Source: Lamprocystis purpurea DSM 4197 (GTDB lineage Bacteria > Pseudomonadota > Gammaproteobacteria > Chromatiales > Chromatiaceae). Taken from it: DNA of 59,555 nt. This document shows positions 44,287 to 53,078 of this stretch, piece by piece (position 1 is the stretch's first letter; every line of letters starts with the position of its first letter). The stretch is taken from NCBI RefSeq assembly GCF_000379525.1, contig NZ_KB902490.1, forward strand, positions 1 to 59,555, read 5' to 3'. The position numbers and the translations under genes were made by a program. The notes beneath the pieces were generated by a model. It did no database searches, was not told the origin of the DNA, and saw only the letters and a list, made by a program, of their open reading frames with translations.

Positions 44287-45789
44287 ATGAAAAAACCACT
44301 GCTCGGAGTTGCTGTTCGTCAGGTACTCGCCGCCGCCCTCATTACTTCGTGCTCGCTCAGCGCACTCGCCGATTCGGGTCCACGAGAAGCGAAGCACATC
44401 ATTCTGCTCATTGGCGACGGCATGAACATCGAACATGAAATCGCCGCCAGCCGTTATCTGTTCGGCAATGATTTCGACCTGTCGTTCCACACTCTGCCCT
44501 ACCAGGGAAACCAGTCCACCTGGGACGTCAGTACTTACAAATACTGGTCCGACGGGATCTACGACCCACAAGCCATTCGGCCCACCCTCGGATATGATCC
44601 AGCGCAGGGCGGCGCCGCCCCCTATCCCCTGAGTCCCGAAGGTCCCGGCGCCGAGGGCTACCTCAAAGCCAAGGCAACCGACTCGGCCTCGGCGGCAACC
44701 GCCTGGGCCTCCGGCTACAAAACCGATGACGGCAATCTCAGTTGGCTGCCGGGAGACCCTGACACCGGCGGCAACCGCACCGGCGACGGCTCGCTCAAGA
44801 CCATTGCCGAACACCTGCGCGAACTCAAAGATTATGCCATCGGCGTCGTCAGCACAGTGCCGTTCACCCATGCCACTCCGGCCGCCTTCGTCAGCCACAA
44901 CAAGAGCCGCAACAATTACGGCGATATTGGACACGAGATCATCGCGACGCTCAAGCCCGAGGTGGTCATCGGCGGCGGTCATCCTGGTTACGACGGCTCG
45001 CCGACCAATAACTACATCGCGGCAGAAGATTACGACAACCTGAAGAACGGCGTCTACGGTGCCGAGTACGTGTTCGTTGAGCGCTTTCCTGGGGTTGACG
45101 GCGGCTTGAGCCTGCTCACGGGAGCCCAGCAAGCCGTTGCTGAAGGCAAGAAACTGTTCGGACTCTTCGGTAAGGAAGGGGACGGCAACTTCGAGTCGCT
45201 GAAGCCCAACGACCTGCCCGCCACGCCCACGGTGACTCAGGCGACCCGGGAGAACCCCACCTATACGGAAGCCACACTGGCGGCACTGAAAGTGCTGAGC
45301 CAGGATCCGGATGGCTTCTTCCTGATGGCGGAACAAGGCGATATCGACTGGGCTAACCACGCCAATGACTTTCAGCGGATGGTCGGTACGATCAAGGATC
45401 TGCACGATGGTGTCCAGGCCGTCATCGACTTCGTCAACCAGCCGAACGACGCGATCGATTGGCGCAATACGCTGCTGATCGTGACCTCCGACCATAGCAA
45501 CAATTACATGCGTAACCGCACCGTGCTGGGCGCCGGTGACCTGCCGGAGCAAACGCCGAACTGCACTGGCTCGCAGTGTTATCCGGGAGGGGAAGTCACT
45601 TTCGGCACCACCAGCCATACCAACGAGCTGACCCGTATTTACGCCATGGGCGCCGGCTCGCGGCGCTTTGAGTCGGCTGAACTCGAGTGGTACCCCAGAG
45701 TCCGTATCCTGGACAACACCCAAGTCTTCCAGGTGATGATGGCGGCCGCCGGCGTACCCCAGGTCTCGCCGCTGCGGATCCGCAAATAA
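44287..45789 (+). CDS. Secreted alkaline phosphatase (PhoA superfamily)
   Basis: The 500-residue protein has a signal peptide (1 to about 28, ending SALA). Metal and active-site motifs of alkaline phosphatases are present: LLIGDGMN (Asp ligand near 44), the nucleophile Ser in KATDSASAATAWASG (near 133), THATPAAF, MAEQGDIDWANHAND and TSDHSNNY. A good ribosome site (GAAGG) precedes the ATG. It is divergent from the thioredoxin-like gene and convergent with a histidine kinase. No Pho box was recognised. Phosphate scavenging is the likely role. Confidence 0.88.
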   Translation: MKKPLLGVAVRQVLAAALITSCSLSALADSGPREAKHIILLIGDGMNIEHEIAASRYLFGNDFDLSFHTLPYQGNQSTWDVSTYKYWSDGIYDPQAIRPTLGYDPAQGGAAPYPLSPEGPGAEGYLKAKATDSASAATAWASGYKTDDGNLSWLPGDPDTGGNRTGDGSLKTIAEHLRELKDYAIGVVSTVPFTHATPAAFVSHNKSRNNYGDIGHEIIATLKPEVVIGGGHPGYDGSPTNNYIAAEDYDNLKNGVYGAEYVFVERFPGVDGGLSLLTGAQQAVAEGKKLFGLFGKEGDGNFESLKPNDLPATPTVTQATRENPTYTEATLAALKVLSQDPDGFFLMAEQGDIDWANHANDFQRMVGTIKDLHDGVQAVIDFVNQPNDAIDWRNTLLIVTSDHSNNYMRNRTVLGAGDLPEQTPNCTGSQCYPGGEVTFGTTSHTNELTRIYAMGAGSRRFESAELEWYPRVRILDNTQVFQVMMAAAGVPQVSPLRIRK

Positions 45790-45877
45790 TCGCCTGATGT
45801 CCGGGGCGGGACGCCGCCGCCCCGGATTCTCAAGCTGGTTGCCGATCGCTAATTGCGGGATCATCCCGTCATCCAGG

Positions 45878-48007
45878 CTAACCCGTGTATTGCGCATCCG
45901 GCGCCGACGGCAATTCGACCCGGAACTCGGCCCCCGGCTCACGATTGACCACCTCCACCCGCCCGCCCATGGCCTGCACCAGGCGCTCGACCAGGGCCAA
46001 CCCGATACCGGTACCTGGAATCGCACGCCGCGCGGCGTCCTCCCCGCGGTAAAAGAGTTGAAACACCTGCCGCAGCGCTGCCCGCGGCACCCCGGGTCCG
46101 AAATCGCGGACAGCCACCCGCACCCAACCCGCGCGCGGACACTCGCAGCGGATCTCAACGATCTTCGGTTCGGCCTGCGCGGCGAACTTGACCGCGTTAT
46201 CCACCAGGTTGATCAGTATTTGCACAAAGGCATCCGGGTCCGCCTGGACCACCCCCGGCGCCCGACACTCCAGCACCAACGTGAACCCCGCGCGCTCCAC
46301 CTGGGCGGTCACCCGCTCCTGCACCAAATCCATCAGCGCGGTGAGCGGCACGGCCGCGGGCGACACGATGAGCGCATCCCGGTCGATCCGCGACAGGGTC
46401 AGCACATTGGCGATCAGCCGGGACAGCCGCTCGCTCTCTTCCTGAATATAGCGGTAATAGACCTGCCGACGGTCCGCGTCCGCGAAGCCGGCCCGCAGCA
46501 ACTCCGCATAGAGCCGGATCGACGTCAGCGGGGTCTTGAGTTCATGGCTCACCGCGGACACGAACGCCTGCTGCTGACGGACCAGGCCGATCTGTTTTCG
46601 GCCCAGCCGATCCATGAGCCAGGTCCCGGCAACCAGCACCAGGGTCAACAGACCTGCCACCCAGCCGATCACCGCCGCACCCGGCGGCACCGGCAGCCGC
46701 CCGACGCTGAAGATCAACTCCAACCCGCCGAAGGGTTCGCGCGGCCGGGTCCGATAGAGCAGCGCGCCGGACAGTTCGCGAACACTGGAGATAGACCCCC
46801 GCTCTTGCCGGGCGCGGAAGGCGGTCAGGACCTCATCTCGAAAGGCGACGATCAGATCGGTGGTCAGCGCCAGCCCGGTCGCCTGGAAGGGCTCGCCCAT
46901 GAGGCCGATCAGGAACGGCTCCTGCTCGATCAGTAACCCCTGGATGATCCGCGCACCGCCCTGATGCACGGCGCGGAAGAGCACGAAGTGCCCGCTGCCA
47001 AGCAGCCCCAGCGTCAGCGGTTCCACCGTGTTGGTGAAGAGCCTGACGGTTGACGCCGCACCCCTGTCACCGCGTTGGGCGGCCAGTGCCGCAGCGGCCG
47101 GCGCATCCTGCGCTCCCTCCCGTCGTGGCGAGTTGACGGCAGATGCGGCCGACGTGCGGGCGCGCAACACCGCATCCGCAGGCGGCGCCGGCTTGGCCGC
47201 CGTGGGAGCCGGGGCGGCCCGTTTCGCCAGCGCGGCGTCCAGAGCAAGGGCTTCCACCGGCCCAAGACCCTGAACGGCGGGGGCTGACAGCGCCACCCCG
47301 TCATCGGCCTCGACCTTGGCCTTGGCCTTGTCGGTGGCGGACCTGGTATTCGCATAGCGGGACTCGCCCAATGCATCGAACGCCTGTTGGGAGAGCCGCT
47401 CGCGCGCTGCCGTGACCTTCGCCGGCGCGGTCTCGGGCAACGCGGCCGACGCCGCCTGCTCCCGGCCCGGCGCCTCAACCGGAACAGGCCCCCGCTCGAC
47501 CAGGCGATTGCCGATCAGTACCCCCTCGATCCGCGCCGCCGCCGCCTGGCGCCGCGCCAGTTCCGCGGGGTCGATTCCATAGCGCGCCGGCGCGCGCGCA
47601 TCCTCCGGTACCAGCGGGGTGCTGAAGTCGCCCTGCTCGTCCACCTGAAACCAGCCCACCAGGCCCGGAACATCCGTTTGGATCGGGTGTTGTGCGAGCG
47701 GTGAGCGCTGCACACCCGGGCGCTCCGGGTCGCCGGTCAGAAACCCATAGTCGGTCACCGGACGCGCATCCTCGACCCGGGCGATCTCGCCCAAACGCCG
47801 GTCCACCCGCGCCGCCAGCTCGGCGGCGGCGACCTGCTGTTGTCTGAAGGACTCCCACTTGAGCTGGTCATAGGCTTTGTAGACCAGCACGGTGCTGGGT
47901 AGGGCCAAGGCGATGAAGAAGAGCCCGAGCCAGAGGCGCAGGCGCGTGCGCTGCCGGTCGAGGCCCTGGCCCTTCATCCGCGCAAAACCATCATGACGCC
48001 TCCCCAT
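45878..48007 (-). CDS. Sensor histidine kinase with large Ala/Pro-rich periplasmic insert
   Basis: The 709-residue kinase has helices at about 24-45 and 440-460, a HisKA domain with the phospho-His near 486 (SAVSHELKTPLTSIRL), and a HATPase domain with NLVDNAVKF (near 604), DFGPGVP and GTGIGLALV. The extracytoplasmic region is nearly 400 residues. Its centre (about 165-315) is low-complexity Ala/Pro/Lys-rich sequence. The rest shows sensor-like text such as GHFVLFRAVHQGGARIIQGLLI. ATG 48007 overlaps the response-regulator stop by 17 bp; ATG 47977 is an alternative. The signal is unknown. Confidence 0.9.
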   Translation of the reverse strand: MGRRHDGFARMKGQGLDRQRTRLRLWLGLFFIALALPSTVLVYKAYDQLKWESFRQQQVAAAELAARVDRRLGEIARVEDARPVTDYGFLTGDPERPGVQRSPLAQHPIQTDVPGLVGWFQVDEQGDFSTPLVPEDARAPARYGIDPAELARRQAAAARIEGVLIGNRLVERGPVPVEAPGREQAASAALPETAPAKVTAARERLSQQAFDALGESRYANTRSATDKAKAKVEADDGVALSAPAVQGLGPVEALALDAALAKRAAPAPTAAKPAPPADAVLRARTSAASAVNSPRREGAQDAPAAAALAAQRGDRGAASTVRLFTNTVEPLTLGLLGSGHFVLFRAVHQGGARIIQGLLIEQEPFLIGLMGEPFQATGLALTTDLIVAFRDEVLTAFRARQERGSISSVRELSGALLYRTRPREPFGGLELIFSVGRLPVPPGAAVIGWVAGLLTLVLVAGTWLMDRLGRKQIGLVRQQQAFVSAVSHELKTPLTSIRLYAELLRAGFADADRRQVYYRYIQEESERLSRLIANVLTLSRIDRDALIVSPAAVPLTALMDLVQERVTAQVERAGFTLVLECRAPGVVQADPDAFVQILINLVDNAVKFAAQAEPKIVEIRCECPRAGWVRVAVRDFGPGVPRAALRQVFQLFYRGEDAARRAIPGTGIGLALVERLVQAMGGRVEVVNREPGAEFRVELPSAPDAQYTG

Positions 48008-48707
48008 CCGCTCCGACCAGCAGCCGGTACCCGACCCCGCGCACCGTCAGCAGCACCCGCGGAGCCGCCGGGTCGGTTTCCAGCTTGCGGCGCAGCTTGG
48101 CGATATGAATGTCCACCGTGCGGGTCTCGATACCGCAGCCGCGCGAGTAGCCCCACACCTTGGTCAGCAATTCGTCGCGTGACACCGGGCGCTCGCCATG
48201 GGCGGCCAGATACTGGATGATCGCTACCTCCCGACGGGTAAAAGGAATCTGCACCGCACCGCGGCACCCGACCAGATTGGCCGTATCCAGCGTCAAGTCG
48301 CCCAACCGCAGACTTGGCGCCCCGGCCAACGCACCCTGACTGCGCCGCAGCACCGCCTGCACCCGCAGCACCAATTCAGTGATCGAGAACGGCTTGGCAA
48401 CATAATCATCGGCGCCGAGCTTGAGCCCGCGAATGATGTCCTCGTCCGCCCCGAGGGCCGTCAGCATGATGATGGGTTGAGCGCGATCCACCACCCGCAC
48501 CCGATCGCAAATGGCGAAGCCGTCCAGTCCGGGCAACATCAGATCCAGCAAAATCAGGTCGAAGGTACCCGTAAGCGCCAGGTTGAGCCCGGTGGGTCCA
48601 TCCGCGGCGGATTCGACCGCGAACCCGTGAAAGACGAACAGGTCGGTCAGACCAACCCGGATCGGCTCTTCGTCCTCGATGATCAACAGGCGCTGGCGTT
48701 TCGACAT
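47991..48707 (-). CDS. OmpR/PhoB-type response regulator
   Basis: The 238-residue regulator has a receiver domain (acidic pocket in LLIIEDEEP, phospho-Asp in LILLDLMLPGLDG, Lys in DYVAKPFS). A winged-helix DNA-binding domain follows (FTRREVAIIQYLAAHGERPVSR, VDIHIAKLRRKLE, VRGVGYRLL). It precedes and overlaps the kinase, so they form one two-component system. The neighbouring alkaline phosphatase is convergent, so a regulatory link is only possible. The frame open to 48818 includes repeat DNA and is not used. Confidence 0.94.
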   Translation of the reverse strand: MSKRQRLLIIEDEEPIRVGLTDLFVFHGFAVESAADGPTGLNLALTGTFDLILLDLMLPGLDGFAICDRVRVVDRAQPIIMLTALGADEDIIRGLKLGADDYVAKPFSITELVLRVQAVLRRSQGALAGAPSLRLGDLTLDTANLVGCRGAVQIPFTRREVAIIQYLAAHGERPVSRDELLTKVWGYSRGCGIETRTVDIHIAKLRRKLETDPAAPRVLLTVRGVGYRLLVGADGEAS

Positions 48708-48755
48708 GGGCGATGCGTGATGAGTGACGTAACGAGTCAAGAACAAGTTATACCC

Positions 48756-48862
48756 AATCGTTGTCGTTGTCGTTGTCGTTGTCGTAATCGAGTTTACGAT
48801 ACCCGCGAGCATACCCACATTGAATCGCTTCTTCGATCACGACAGCGACAACGACAACGATT
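48756..48862. repeat. TTGTCG hexamer array with inverted partner
   Basis: Four tandem TTGTCG units (48761-48784), preceded by AATCG and followed by TAATCG, lie upstream of the response regulator. An inverted partner, GACAGCGACAACGACAACGATT, is at 48841-48862, so the two blocks can pair across about 55 bases. The remaining DNA from 48708 to 49043 (336 bp) holds no recognisable gene, and a GGAGGTGA ribosome site for the next operon. Confidence 0.7.
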
Positions 48863-49043
48863 CGCTGGACTGATCGCCAAGGTCCGCTAACCACCGTTTC
48901 AGCATCGGCCGTCAGCCATGTTCTTTCCGTAAATTGCTTGTAAAACCCTTGCATCCGGTTTTACGCCGCCATGCCTGACCGAACCGCCTGCCCCGCTCTA
49001 GACTGCAATCAGACCGAATGCAGATTCCCTGGAGGTGACGACC

Positions 49044-49607
49044 ATGGCACTCATGACCCGGCTGGCGCGTCTGGTGCGCGCCGATCTCAACGCCATCCTC
49101 GATCGGCTGGAAGCACCCGAGTTGGTGCTCGCCCAGTCCGTGCGGGAGATGGAACAGGCCCTGGACCAGGAGCGGCGCACCTTGGCCGGAATGGACCGGG
49201 AACTCGAACGGCTCGCGCGGCGCGACCAGGCCTTCGCCGAAGAAGAAACCCGCGCCACGGACGCCCTGGCCGAGGGCCTGGCCGAGGGTCGCGAAGCCCT
49301 GGCTCGCCCGCTGATCCGCCGCCGACTGGAGGCCGGCCGTCGCCGTGCCGTCATCCGGAGACAGGGCGTCGAGCGCGGCGCCGAGCGGGATCGACTGGCG
49401 CAACGACTCGCGGCCCACGCCAGTCGATTGGACGACCTGCGCACCCGCGCCGATCGCTGGCTGGCGGACACCGCGCCGACCGCGGACGAGCGATCACCAA
49501 CGTGGGATCAGGACCCAGTGTGGTCGGAACCGGACACCGGCGTCTCGGACGCTGAGGTGGAACTGGAACTGCTGCGGCTGCGCCGCCGCCAGGGGGTGAC
49601 CCCATGA
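49044..49607 (+). CDS. PspA/IM30-like coiled-coil protein
   Basis: The 187-residue protein has the PspA-like N-terminus MTRLARLVRADLNAILDRLEAPELVL and a long Arg/Glu/Ala-rich coiled coil (about 30-135). It ends with an acidic region and a short helix. PspA/IM30 proteins form scaffolds on stressed membranes. It is shorter than E. coli PspA (222). ATG 49044 follows GGAGGTGA; GTG 49035 overlaps the ribosome site. Its stop overlaps the next gene by ATGA. Confidence 0.72.
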   Translation: MALMTRLARLVRADLNAILDRLEAPELVLAQSVREMEQALDQERRTLAGMDRELERLARRDQAFAEEETRATDALAEGLAEGREALARPLIRRRLEAGRRRAVIRRQGVERGAERDRLAQRLAAHASRLDDLRTRADRWLADTAPTADERSPTWDQDPVWSEPDTGVSDAEVELELLRLRRRQGVTP

Positions 49608-50167
49608 ACCGCCCGACCTTCCTTGAAGGTGCACTGGTGGCACTCATCGCCGCCGTCGCCGCCGCGGTGCTCAATAGCGGCCTGGGTCTGTTCGTCCCGG
49701 CCCGCGAGGCCCTGGCCCTGACCACTGCCGCCTTGGGTCTCGGCTACCTGCTCTACCTGCTCGGACGCAGCGGTGAGCGCGCCGGCAGGATGGTCATCGT
49801 ACTGGCCTGGGTGCCGGTCACCGCCGCCGCTCTGGCGCTGGCCCCCGGTGTCTGGTCACCCATCCTGGTGCAACTCGGATGGGTGTGGCTGGTCCGCGTC
49901 TGGTGTTTCCAGGGAACCCCGACCGCCGCACTGCTCGACCTGGGCCTGATCCTGGCCGGCGTCGGCGCCGCGCTCTGGGCCGGCGGCCACAGCGGCAGCC
50001 TGTTCCTGGCGGTCTGGAGTCTGCTGCTGGTCCAGGCGCTGTTCGGCATCATCCCGGCCCGACCGGGGCATCCCGCCAGCAGCGCCGCCGGTCCGGCGAC
50101 CGCAGCGGATCCGTTCGACCTGGCACGGCGGTCGGCCGAATGGGCCTTGCGTCGGATCGTGCGGTAA
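49604..50167 (+). CDS. Hypothetical multi-spanning membrane protein
   Basis: The 187-residue protein is highly hydrophobic, with about six helices (near 8-30, 37-54, 62-80, 84-100, 109-125 and 130-150) and a polar tail. I recognise no family. It is translationally coupled to the PspA-like gene and is likely its membrane partner. The VWA gene follows 60 bp later. Confidence 0.68.
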   Translation: MNRPTFLEGALVALIAAVAAAVLNSGLGLFVPAREALALTTAALGLGYLLYLLGRSGERAGRMVIVLAWVPVTAAALALAPGVWSPILVQLGWVWLVRVWCFQGTPTAALLDLGLILAGVGAALWAGGHSGSLFLAVWSLLLVQALFGIIPARPGHPASSAAGPATAADPFDLARRSAEWALRRIVR

Positions 50168-50227
50168 TCCCGCCAAAGACCGCGAAAGTTGCGTAGCCAC
50201 CCCGAATCAACGCTAACGGAGCCAATC

Positions 50228-51433
50228 ATGAACACCAAACTCGTCGGTCTCGCGCTCTTCGGCCTCACGGCCGCCGCCGTCACCGCTTACCCCGCCTTGA
50301 CGCGAACACCAGTGCCCCACCCGGGCGATCAGGACCCCGCCATCGTCCTCCCGCACCCGGGCCGGCGCCCGGTCGTGGAGGCGGTCTTCGTGCTGGATAC
50401 GACCGGCAGTATGGGCGGGCTGATCCAGGCCGCCAAGGATAAGGTCTGGTCCATCGCCTCCACCCTGGCTTCCGCACAACCGGCACCCGAAGTGCGCATG
50501 GGCCTGGTCGCCTACCGCGACCGCGGCGACGACTACGTGACCCGGGTCATTGACCTTTCACCCGACCTGGACCAGATCCAGGCCGAGTTGTTCAAGCTCC
50601 AGGCCCAAGGCGGCGGGGACGGTCCCGAGAGCGTCAATCAGGCGCTCCACGAGGCCGTCACGCGGATCGGCTGGAGCCGGGACCCGGCCGTCTATCGCGT
50701 GGTCTTCCTGGTCGGCGACGCCCCGCCTCACCAGGATTACCCCAACGATGTCCCCTATGCCCAGACCCTGGCGGAAGCCGGCCGCCGCGGCATCCGCGTC
50801 AACACGATCCAGTGCGGTCAACAACCGGACACTCGCGGGGAATGGCAGCGCATCGCTCAACTTGGCAACGGCGGTTACTTCCAGGTCGACCAGGCCGGCA
50901 GTGCCGTCGCCATCACCACACCCTATGATGCCCCGCTGGCCAAGCTGTCGGCCGAGTTGGACGGCACGCGACTCTATTTCGGCAGCGCCGACGAACGCGC
51001 CAAACGCAATGATGCGGTCGACGCGGCCAAGGCCGTTCAGGCGGCCTCCGCACCTGCCGTGCTGGCCCGGCGTGCCGAGTTTGTCGCATCCGAGAGCGGC
51101 GCCTCCAGCCTGCTCGGCGACCAGGAACTGGTCGAGGCCGTGACCAGCGGCCGCGTGGACCTGGACAAACTGCAACCGGAGCAACTGCCCCAGCCCCTGG
51201 CCGAGTTGGACAGCGATGCGCGGGCGCGGGTGGTCAAAGAAACGGCGCAGCGGCGGGACGCCTTGCGCGTCCAGATCCAGGACATCTCGGCCAAACGCGC
51301 CGGCTACCTCAAGCAAGAGGTGGAAGCCGCCGGCGGGGCCGAGGACTCCCTGGACCACCAGGTCTGGAACGCGGTGCGCGAACAGGGGGCGGACGCCGGC
51401 CTGAGTTATGGCACTGGTGGGCCAAAATATTGA
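50228..51433 (+). CDS. von Willebrand factor A-domain protein, exported
   Basis: The 401-residue protein has an N-terminal hydrophobic helix (about 5-22) and a VWA domain (about 50-235). The MIDAS site is D57-T-T-G-S61-M, with the supporting acidic residue in LVGDAPPHQDYP. The second half (about 250-401) is helical and Gln/Ala-rich, with no known domain. It probably faces the periplasm and binds a protein partner through a metal ion. It lies downstream of the PspA-like and membrane genes on the same strand. Confidence 0.8.
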   Translation: MNTKLVGLALFGLTAAAVTAYPALTRTPVPHPGDQDPAIVLPHPGRRPVVEAVFVLDTTGSMGGLIQAAKDKVWSIASTLASAQPAPEVRMGLVAYRDRGDDYVTRVIDLSPDLDQIQAELFKLQAQGGGDGPESVNQALHEAVTRIGWSRDPAVYRVVFLVGDAPPHQDYPNDVPYAQTLAEAGRRGIRVNTIQCGQQPDTRGEWQRIAQLGNGGYFQVDQAGSAVAITTPYDAPLAKLSAELDGTRLYFGSADERAKRNDAVDAAKAVQAASAPAVLARRAEFVASESGASSLLGDQELVEAVTSGRVDLDKLQPEQLPQPLAELDSDARARVVKETAQRRDALRVQIQDISAKRAGYLKQEVEAAGGAEDSLDHQVWNAVREQGADAGLSYGTGGPKY

Positions 51434-51479
51434 AAATGGACAACGCTTGACCCCACCTCAACCACCGGGAGCGAACCGG

Positions 51480-51977
51480 ATGTTTCGAGCCTATTTCGGC
51501 GGCCTGCGAACCGGCCGCCTCGCCCGCCTGCCCTTCCTGGGATTTCTGCTCCTGCTCTCCATCCTGTTCGTCTTGTATGGACTCGGGATCGCCTTCGGTG
51601 TCGGCCTGGCCGAACACCTGATCCGCGCGGACCGCGTGCCCGCTCCGGCCGATCTGTTGCAGCAGATCGACGTCAGGGCGCTGGCCCTGCTGGGGCCGCT
51701 GGTCCTCGTCTTCGGCTTTGCAAAGGCGAATCTGCTCGCCAAGCGGATTCGCGACATGGGTCTGCCCGGTTGGCGGACATTGCTGGTAATCGCCATCGCC
51801 GCCGCGGGGCTGGGCTATGCGATGCACGCGAGCGGTGTGCCCCCGCGCGAAAGCTACCCGATTCATGGAGCAATCAGCGGCATCCTCTCGCTCGGCCTGC
51901 TGCTGATTCCCAGCGGGTTGTTCCACCCCCGGCCAGCGTCCGCCGAGACCTTGGGCAAAAATTTTGACCACAGATGA
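51480..51977 (+). CDS. DUF805-like membrane protein
   Basis: The 165-residue protein begins MFRAYFGGLRTGRLARLPFLG and has about four helices (near 15-38, 60-78, 97-114 and 130-147). The motif KRIRDMGLPGWRTLL corresponds to the R-x-HD-x-G-x-SGW signature of DUF805 proteins. Function is unknown. It follows the VWA gene by 46 bp and may belong to the same operon. The frame is open upstream into the VWA gene. Confidence 0.7.
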   Translation: MFRAYFGGLRTGRLARLPFLGFLLLLSILFVLYGLGIAFGVGLAEHLIRADRVPAPADLLQQIDVRALALLGPLVLVFGFAKANLLAKRIRDMGLPGWRTLLVIAIAAAGLGYAMHASGVPPRESYPIHGAISGILSLGLLLIPSGLFHPRPASAETLGKNFDHR

Positions 51978-52292
51978 ACGCAGTTTTTTCTTCATCTGTT
52001 ACACTCGATGAAATCTGTGGAAAAACCGGGGGATCGCTTTGGCCCAAACGGCGATCATGGCTGCCCTGCCGCAGTCGACGCGGCCCCCGCCGCAGCCGAA
52101 AATCCTCGCGTCCCTGGATTGACCCTGTGGCCATGGAGACCCTGGTGCCGGCAGGTGACCCGGCGGCGGATTGCCTGACACAAATATTCGCCAACGCACC
52201 GGATATTCCTGATGCTGCAGCGGGTCAAACGAAGTGACCGGGCGTGGATCAGTTCTGATGGCCGTTCACAATCGGAGCGGGAGTGTCAGTAG
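51978..52292. other. Intergenic region with a dispersed CCACAGAT inverted repeat
   Basis: These 315 bases contain CCACAGAT near 51968 and ATCTGTGG near 52013 as inverted arms, spaced by an AT-rich stretch. This resembles a common bacterial intergenic repeat. An 87-codon open frame (51974-52237) has no domain or ribosome site and is not called. No clear promoter for the XRE gene was found. Confidence 0.4.
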
Positions 52293-52670
52293 ATGAGCAA
52301 CTCCTCGATTCCTCTCAGCAAAGAGATCGGCGAGCGTCTCCGCGACGCGCGGCGTTCCGCCAAACTAACCCTCGGTGACCTGTCCGAGCGTACCGAATGG
52401 CGACTCTCCAAGTCGCGAATCAGCAACTACGAGCAGGGCATTCGACGGATGGGCGTCGAAGAGGCGCGGGAATTGGCCGCCGCCTTGGGGACTGTGACGC
52501 CGGCGTGGCTGTTATGCGTCGAGAACCCGATGGACCTCGGCCTCGACGAGATGGATCTGATCAACCGCTACCGCGCGACCGATGCCCGCGGCCGCGCGCT
52601 GCTGATGGGTTTGGTTGGCATGTTGTCGGCGACGGGTGACGAATCTGGGTCAGCGGGTTCCCCGGCCTGA
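52293..52670 (+). CDS. XRE-family (Cro/CI-type) HTH regulator
   Basis: The 125-residue protein has a helix-turn-helix at about 9-68 (IGERLRDARRSAKLTLGDLSE and SKSRISNYEQGIRRM). A C-terminal helical tail includes LINRYRATDARGRALLMGLVG, a sequence seen in many small phage-like repressors. No signal or peptidase domain is attached. It stands alone, upstream of gvpA and Wadjet and downstream of the VWA operon. Its target is unknown. Confidence 0.85.
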   Translation: MSNSSIPLSKEIGERLRDARRSAKLTLGDLSERTEWRLSKSRISNYEQGIRRMGVEEARELAAALGTVTPAWLLCVENPMDLGLDEMDLINRYRATDARGRALLMGLVGMLSATGDESGSAGSPA

Positions 52671-52683
52671 TGTCGTCTGCGCG

Positions 52684-52748
52684 GACCTTTGTGTAGGGGC
52701 GGGTTTGAAACCCGCCCCTACGTCCGGTTATCACGTCCGAAGGCGATA
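52684..52748 (+). repeat. 65-bp palindromic interspersed repeat, copy B
   Basis: It matches 32672-32736 in 62 of 65 positions, in opposite orientation. The same 29-bp stem-loop lies at 52693-52721 (centre base G instead of A/T) with the fixed flank GTCCGGTTATCACGTCCGAA. It begins 14 bases after the XRE gene stop and may serve as its terminator. The 408-bp gap from 52671 to 53078 otherwise contains the gvpA promoter region. Confidence 0.8.
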
Positions 52749-52908
52749 AGACAGAACGCCCTACTAGGTAACCGGCACCCGAGGTAGGGAATCCATTCCA
52801 TAGCCGCCTGGAGCGTGACGCGCCGCGCGCAGTCAATCGGCATAGAAAATAATTTTCAACATACTGATCGTAAATCTCTATTTATTTTCCGACAAGCTTA
52901 CCAAATTA

Positions 52909-52924
52909 TGGCACGATGTATGCT
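52909..52924 (+). promoter_or_regulatory. Candidate sigma-54 promoter for gvpA
   Basis: TGGCAC (52909-52914), five bases, then ATGCT (52920-52924) matches the TGGCAC-N5-TTGCW form at all but one or two positions. The invariant GG and GC are separated by exactly ten bases. It is oriented to gvpA and predicts a leader of about 145 nt. It lies in an unusually AT-rich stretch (about 52845-52930). Confidence 0.55.
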
Positions 52925-53078
52925 TTATTAGGACTAAGCGAGCAAGCCGGCAAGACGCCGCACCGTCAGAACCCATGGCCCCCAGGCCATCACGGGAAAC
53001 GCGTTTTCATACCGGACATGCACTCTCGCCACAGCCGCACATCCTGTGCAGTCTTTTTGAATTTCAGAGCATACAGAC

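Noticed and set aside
44167-46158. 663-codon minus-strand open frame opposite the alkaline phosphatase
   Set aside because: The phosphatase has signal peptide and all active-site motifs; this frame has none.
48756-48862. CRISPR-like array
   Set aside because: The units are six-base tandem repeats without spacers and no cas gene is near.
51974-52237. 87-codon open frame after the DUF805-like gene
   Set aside because: Overlaps the preceding stop, has no ribosome site or domain and lies over an intergenic repeat.
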